The notes under the pieces: model-generated
Seen by the model: only the letters and a program-made list of their open reading frames with translations
Databases searched by the model: none
What the model was told of the DNA's origin: nothing
Part shown: positions 5,142 through 7,921 of the stretch, piece after piece
Layout: each line of letters starts with the position of its first letter
How positions within the stretch are numbered: position 1 is the stretch's first letter
Made by a program: the position numbers and the translations under genes
Assembly: GCA_016190535.1 (NCBI GenBank)
Contig: JACPQK010000114.1
Coordinates: 1 to 7,921 of the forward strand
From: Chloroflexota bacterium
GTDB taxonomy: Bacteria > Chloroflexota > Dehalococcoidia > JACPQK01
Reading direction: 5' to 3'
DNA length: 7,921 nt

Positions 5142-5465
5142 ATGCCTAAGAAGAGCCGCCGCCAGCGGGCAGCCACCCGGAAGGGGCCAGTTCGACCGCC
5201 CCCGCGGCCCATCGTTCCCGCTGCTGGCGATCCTGCCGCCACATCCGCTCCTAGCGAGACCTCGCCGACTACCGCTGCCACAGCCCCGGCTCCTGGCCCC
5301 CGGCCTAGTGCCAGGCCAGCGGCAACCGGCGGTAGCAGGGTGGGCATGCCCTCCACCTCCCGGTTCGTCGCCGATTACAGCTACGTGGGCCAGGAGGCGC
5401 GCCGCATAGGCGTCCTGGCCATCCTCCTTTTCGCTGCCATAGCCGTACTGTCCCTGGTCCTCTAG
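5142..5465 (+). CDS. Small single-pass membrane protein with basic, Pro/Ala-rich N-terminal region
   Basis: A 107-residue protein. Residues 1-18 are strongly basic (MPKKSRRQRAATRKGPVR). Residues 19-66 are a low-complexity Pro/Ala/Thr/Ser stretch. Then SRFVADYSYVGQEARRIG (73-90) leads into one hydrophobic helix (about 89-107) that runs to the last residue, so the bulk probably faces the cytoplasm with a C-terminal anchor. There is no enzyme motif. Proteins of this architecture, ending in a 'Y(V)xxxxRRIGVLA' helix, seem familiar from Chloroflexota genomes, though I cannot name a family. It has a good promoter and the ribosome site GAGGAG. It ends 42 bases before the uvrC ATG. Confidence 0.75.
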   Translation: MPKKSRRQRAATRKGPVRPPPRPIVPAAGDPAATSAPSETSPTTAATAPAPGPRPSARPAATGGSRVGMPSTSRFVADYSYVGQEARRIGVLAILLFAAIAVLSLVL

Positions 5466-5490
5466 CAGCGCTAGCATCTTCCCCCAGGGG

Positions 5491-5499
5491 TGCTAGAAT
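5491..5499 (+). promoter_or_regulatory. Extended -10 promoter for uvrC (possible leaderless mRNA)
   Basis: TGCTAGAAT is an extended -10 (TGn + TAGAAT). Only eight bases separate it from the uvrC ATG at 5508, so transcription would begin at or within a few bases of the start codon. No clear -35 lies at 17-18 bp (CTAGCA or GCTAGC). Confidence 0.4.
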
Positions 5500-5507
5500 T
5501 GGGTGAG

Positions 5508-7352
5508 ATGGCTACGCTCCATCTGGAAGAGGTTCTCAAGAACCTGCCCGACCGCCCTGGCGTCTATGTCTTCAAGGATAGCCAGGGTATTCCTATCTAC
5601 GTGGGCAAGGCCTCCAGCCTGAGGAGCCGGGTCCGCTCCTATTTTGGTGCCCGCCCCGCTGAGCTTGTGCCCAAGCTGGAGAAGATGCTGCCCAAAGTAG
5701 CGGACCTGGAGTACATCCTTGCTGGCTCGGAGGATGAGGCCCTCATCCTGGAGTGCAACCTCATCAAGCGCTATCACCCCCGGTTCAACGTGGCCCTCAG
5801 GGACGATAAGAGCTACCCCTACCTCCAGATCACCGTCCACGAGGCTTATCCCCGGGTGCTGGTCACCCGCCGCCGGTTGGACGACGGCTCCCGCTACTTT
5901 GGCCCCTATGCCAGTGCCGGCTCCCTGCGCTCCAGCCTGGACCTGGCCAAGAAGCTCTTCCCCTTCTGTAGCCTCACCAGACCGATCACTGGCGCGACCA
6001 GGCGGCCTTGCCTGGACTACTACCTGGGCCGCTGCCTGGGGGCCTGTATCGGTGCCTGCACCCCAGAGGAGTACCGCGCCGTTGTGGACCGGCTCATCCT
6101 CTTCCTTCAGGGTAAGCAGGGGGCTGTAGTCCGGACGCTGCACCGGCAGATGGAGGGGGCGGCGGCCAGGCTGGAGTTCGAGCGGGCCGCCCGCCTGCGG
6201 GACCAGCTCGCTGCCCTGGAGCGGGTCATCGCCGGACAGAGGATAGTATCGCCCCGCAGGATAGATGCTGACGTGGTGGCCCTGGCCCAGGACCGCAACG
6301 AGGCCTGGGTGGAGGTCTTCTTCGTCCGGGAGGGCAAGCTGGTGGGGCGGGACCACTTTGTCATGGAGGGTGCCCAGGACGAGCACCCCAGCCGGATCAT
6401 GGCCAGCTTCATCCCCCAGTTCTATGGCGCGGGCTCGGACGTACCCCCTACCCTCTACCTCCAGGGCCTGCCCGCGGAGACGGAGGTGCTTCAGAGGTGG
6501 CTGGGGGGACTACGGGGCAAGGGGGTGCGCCTGGTAGTTCCCCGGCGGGGGCAGCCGCGCCAGCTTATGGACATGGTGGTGCAGAATGCCCAGGAGGGCC
6601 TGGCCCAGTTGAAGGTCCGCTGGTGGGCCGATGCCGAGAAGACCCATGCTGCCCTGGCGGATCTCCGGGAGGCGCTGTCGCTGCCCAGGCTGCCCCAGCG
6701 CATCGAGTGCTACGACATCTCCAATATCCAGGGCACCTCCGCCGTGGGCAGTATGGTGGTATTCCAGGAGGGGAGGCCCCGCACCGCTCACTATCGCCGC
6801 TTCCGCATCAAGGCAGTGCCCGGCGCCGATGACTACGCCATGCTCCAGGAGGTGCTCCGCCGCCGCTTCCACCGGGCTCCGGCGGAAGGGGCCCACCCTG
6901 AGCTTGCCGAAGGGGATATCTGGGCCATTGTCCCCGACCTGGTGCTCATAGACGGGGGCAAGGGACAGCTCAGCGCTGTCCTGGAGGTCCTAGGAGAGCT
7001 AGGGGTCAAGGACGTTCCCCTGGCCAGCCTGGCCAAGGAGAAAGAGGAGGTCTTCCTCCCCGGCAGGGCCGAGTCCCTGATGCTGCCCCGTACCTCTGGT
7101 GCCCTCTACCTGCTCCAGCGGGTGCGGGACGAGGCCCATCGCTTTGCCCTGGCCTACCACCTCCAGGTGAGGCAGCGGCGCACCATGCACTCCCCCCTGG
7201 ACGAGGTGCCCGGCATCGGCCCCAAGCGGAAGCGGGCCCTCATCCGCCATTTCGGCTCCCTGAAGGGGGTGAGGGAGGCCCCGGTGGAGGAGGTCGCTGC
7301 CCTCCCCGGCTTCACCCGGCAGCTTGCAGAGAAGGTCAAGGCCTACCTGTAG
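5508..7352 (+). CDS. uvrC: Excinuclease ABC subunit C (UvrC)
   Basis: Nuclease of nucleotide-excision repair that cuts on both sides of UvrAB-marked lesions. At 614 residues it is of normal length. The GIY-YIG domain (about 14-92) has PGVYVFKD and YVGKA with the EALILE segment (Glu77). Cys154, Cys168, Cys176 and Cys180 match the spacing of the Fe-S cysteines. The UVR domain (about 210-245) binds UvrB. The RNase H-like nuclease has CYDISN (Asp403), LIDGGKGQL and DEAHRFA (His544). Tandem HhH motifs (LDEVPGIGPKRKRALIRHFG) end the chain. ATG 5508 puts the GIY-YIG domain at the usual distance; GTG 5490 and TTG 5499 are in-frame alternatives, and ribosome sites are poor for all. Residues about 458-473 hold an unusual insertion encoded by a palindromic repeat. 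Confidence 0.97.
   Translation: MATLHLEEVLKNLPDRPGVYVFKDSQGIPIYVGKASSLRSRVRSYFGARPAELVPKLEKMLPKVADLEYILAGSEDEALILECNLIKRYHPRFNVALRDDKSYPYLQITVHEAYPRVLVTRRRLDDGSRYFGPYASAGSLRSSLDLAKKLFPFCSLTRPITGATRRPCLDYYLGRCLGACIGACTPEEYRAVVDRLILFLQGKQGAVVRTLHRQMEGAAARLEFERAARLRDQLAALERVIAGQRIVSPRRIDADVVALAQDRNEAWVEVFFVREGKLVGRDHFVMEGAQDEHPSRIMASFIPQFYGAGSDVPPTLYLQGLPAETEVLQRWLGGLRGKGVRLVVPRRGQPRQLMDMVVQNAQEGLAQLKVRWWADAEKTHAALADLREALSLPRLPQRIECYDISNIQGTSAVGSMVVFQEGRPRTAHYRRFRIKAVPGADDYAMLQEVLRRRFHRAPAEGAHPELAEGDIWAIVPDLVLIDGGKGQLSAVLEVLGELGVKDVPLASLAKEKEEVFLPGRAESLMLPRTSGALYLLQRVRDEAHRFALAYHLQVRQRRTMHSPLDEVPGIGPKRKRALIRHFGSLKGVREAPVEEVAALPGFTRQLAEKVKAYL
6896..6914 (+). repeat. Palindromic repeat translated in frame within uvrC
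   Basis: CCCTGAGCTTGCCGAAGGG encodes most of HPELAEG (residues 463-469). It matches 16 of 19 bases with the segment at 2757-2775 inside the MITE-like repeat. UvrC proteins I know have about 10 residues between RRRF/Y and PDLVLIDGG; here there are 21, so the repeat sits in an added loop. Confidence 0.6.
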
Positions 7353-7366
7353 GGGCAAGGCACGTG

Positions 7367-7390
7367 TGCCCCAGGCTTGAGCCTGGGGCA
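7367..7390 (+). terminator. Strong stem-loop after uvrC, terminator-like but without a U-run
   Basis: TGCCCCAGGC and GCCTGGGGCA form a perfect 10-bp stem with loop TTGA, 14 bases after the uvrC stop. The downstream bases are TAGACC, not T-rich, so it is not a classical intrinsic terminator. It may set or protect the mRNA 3' end. Confidence 0.4.
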
Positions 7391-7426
7391 TAGACCAAGG
7401 AGCAGCCCTCACTCCTGAGGCGGTTT

Positions 7427-7444
7427 CCTACTACCCCCGGCTGA
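7427..7444. repeat. Second copy of the CCTAYTACCCCCGGCTGA repeat
   Basis: This 18-mer differs by one base from 2912-2929. Here the palindromic right half (AAGTCAGGGG) is missing and is replaced by TGGTCATCAC. The shared core is therefore the repeated unit, not a symmetrical hairpin. Confidence 0.45.
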
Positions 7445-7500
7445 TGGTCATCACGTAAATAATATGCCTCATGGTGGGCGAGACCTACACCTCACCCTCA

Positions 7501-7516
7501 CCCCCCGTCAAGGGGC
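7501..7516. repeat. Short palindromic repeat CCCCCC-GTCA-AGGGGC (copy 2)
   Basis: 15 of 16 bases match 2593-2608. It is preceded by the C-rich run CTCACCCTCA (7491-7500), typical of dispersed intergenic REP-like sequences. The whole spacer 7353-7592 holds this, the 18-mer repeat, the post-uvrC stem-loop and no supported gene. Confidence 0.45.
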
Positions 7517-7540
7517 AGGGGACTGATTTCGAGTGGACTT

Positions 7541-7549
7541 TGCTATCAT
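7541..7549 (+). promoter_or_regulatory. Possible extended -10 for the secreted-protein gene
   Basis: TGCTATCAT has the TGn + TATCAT pattern and would start transcription near 7556, about 37 nt before the ATG. No -35 is recognisable. TTGAGA (7551) with TATAGT (7570) is an alternative, but its spacer is only 13 bp. Confidence 0.25.
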
Positions 7550-7592
7550 ATTGAGAAGGCGCATTAGCCTATAGTTTGTGGGAGGTGTTGGG

Positions 7593-7921
7593 ATGATGAG
7601 AAGGCTTGCCGCTCTGCTGGCCATCACCCTGCTGGTCGCGCTGGTCCCAGGCCTGGGGCAGACTAGCGCCGGGGGGCCCATGGTGGAGATCCTTTCCCCT
7701 ACCGAGGGGGAACTGGTCCTCGGCCCCGATGTCACTTTCGTCTTCCAGGTCACTAGCTTCACCCTGTCCCAGGAGGAGATTGGCATGGCGCCGGTGCCGG
7801 GCCGCGGCCATATGCACATCTACCTGGACGGCATGTTCAAGGGGACGGTGGCCTCTACGACCTTCACCCTGCCGGGGCTGTCCCCGGGGATGCACACGGT
7901 AAAGGTGGACCTGCACGAGAA
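7593..7921 (+). CDS. Secreted beta-sandwich-like protein, N-terminal part (runs off window)
   Basis: 109 residues are visible. A signal peptide MMRRLAALLAITLLVALVPG is followed by a probable signal-peptidase I site (TSA|GG, about residue 26/27); there is no lipobox Cys. The mature part has alternating strand-like stretches: MVEILSPTEGELVLGPDVTF, then GRGHMHIYLDG (about 71-80) and LPGLSPGMHTVKVDLHE at the cut. The 'GHxH..LDG ... GxHTVxVxLH' pattern is seen in small secreted Ig-like or DUF4399-like domains, so an extracellular, possibly metal-binding, domain is likely, but the family is not certain. ATG 7593 is chosen because GGAGGTG lies 5-7 bases upstream; the adjacent ATG at 7596 is equally in frame. 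Confidence 0.82.
   Translation, partial: MMRRLAALLAITLLVALVPGLGQTSAGGPMVEILSPTEGELVLGPDVTFVFQVTSFTLSQEEIGMAPVPGRGHMHIYLDGMFKGTVASTTFTLPGLSPGMHTVKVDLHE

Noticed and set aside
5493..6386. Minus-strand open frame of 297 codons opposite uvrC
   Set aside because: Antisense shadow of a clearly recognisable UvrC; caused by high GC third positions.
7431..7472. 13-codon minus-strand mini-ORF MRHIIYVMTISRG
   Set aside because: No ribosome site and no downstream gene on that strand within the spacer; its end is part of a dispersed repeat.

Overview
The window is GC-rich and densely coding, mostly housekeeping genes, with repeat-rich spacers. Codon bias (CTG, GAG, GTG, AGG), the gene content and spacer repeats such as the 'ATTGCGAGG...GAAGCAATCTC' and 'CCCTGAG...CGAAGGG' palindromes suggest an uncultured Chloroflexota, perhaps Dehalococcoidia. 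That placement is inference from style. No rRNA, tRNA, CRISPR array or transposase gene was seen.

Left part, minus strand (2580 down to 1): an operon-like run of P1-family peptidase (DmpA/BapA/NylC superfamily), a Rossmann/DUF2520 protein (candidate non-PanE ketopantoate reductase), an unrecognised 141-residue protein, and panD, cut by the window edge. The first two genes overlap by 4 bases (ATGA) and the others are 2 and 20 bases apart. PanD makes beta-alanine and some P1 peptidases release N-terminal beta-amino acids, so a shared beta-alanine/pantothenate role is an attractive hypothesis. A leader of about 118 nt precedes the operon. On paper it folds as a three-way junction, then an antiterminator-like hairpin, then an intrinsic terminator ending only 9 bases before the first ATG: the layout of a transcription-attenuating riboswitch or regulatory RNA.

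Middle spacer (2580-3151): a divergent intergenic region holding a MITE/REP-like nested inverted repeat, two mutually exclusive GC-rich hairpins, an inverted repeat resembling an IS200/IS605-type end, and a 3' gene fragment (about 52 codons) that loses its beginning at those repeats. A TTGACA-18-TATGAT promoter at the fragment's end drives the next genes.

Right part, mostly plus strand: an RDD-family membrane protein; HflX ribosome-associated GTPase with its own TATAAT promoter and an apparent AUA start; on the minus strand a 58-residue CxxC protein; then a small tail-anchored-type membrane protein, UvrC (nucleotide-excision repair nuclease), and the 5' end of a secreted protein. UvrC carries a palindromic repeat translated in frame, and its extended -10 lies so close to the ATG that the mRNA may be leaderless. 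The uvrC-downstream spacer shares two short repeat types with the middle spacer.
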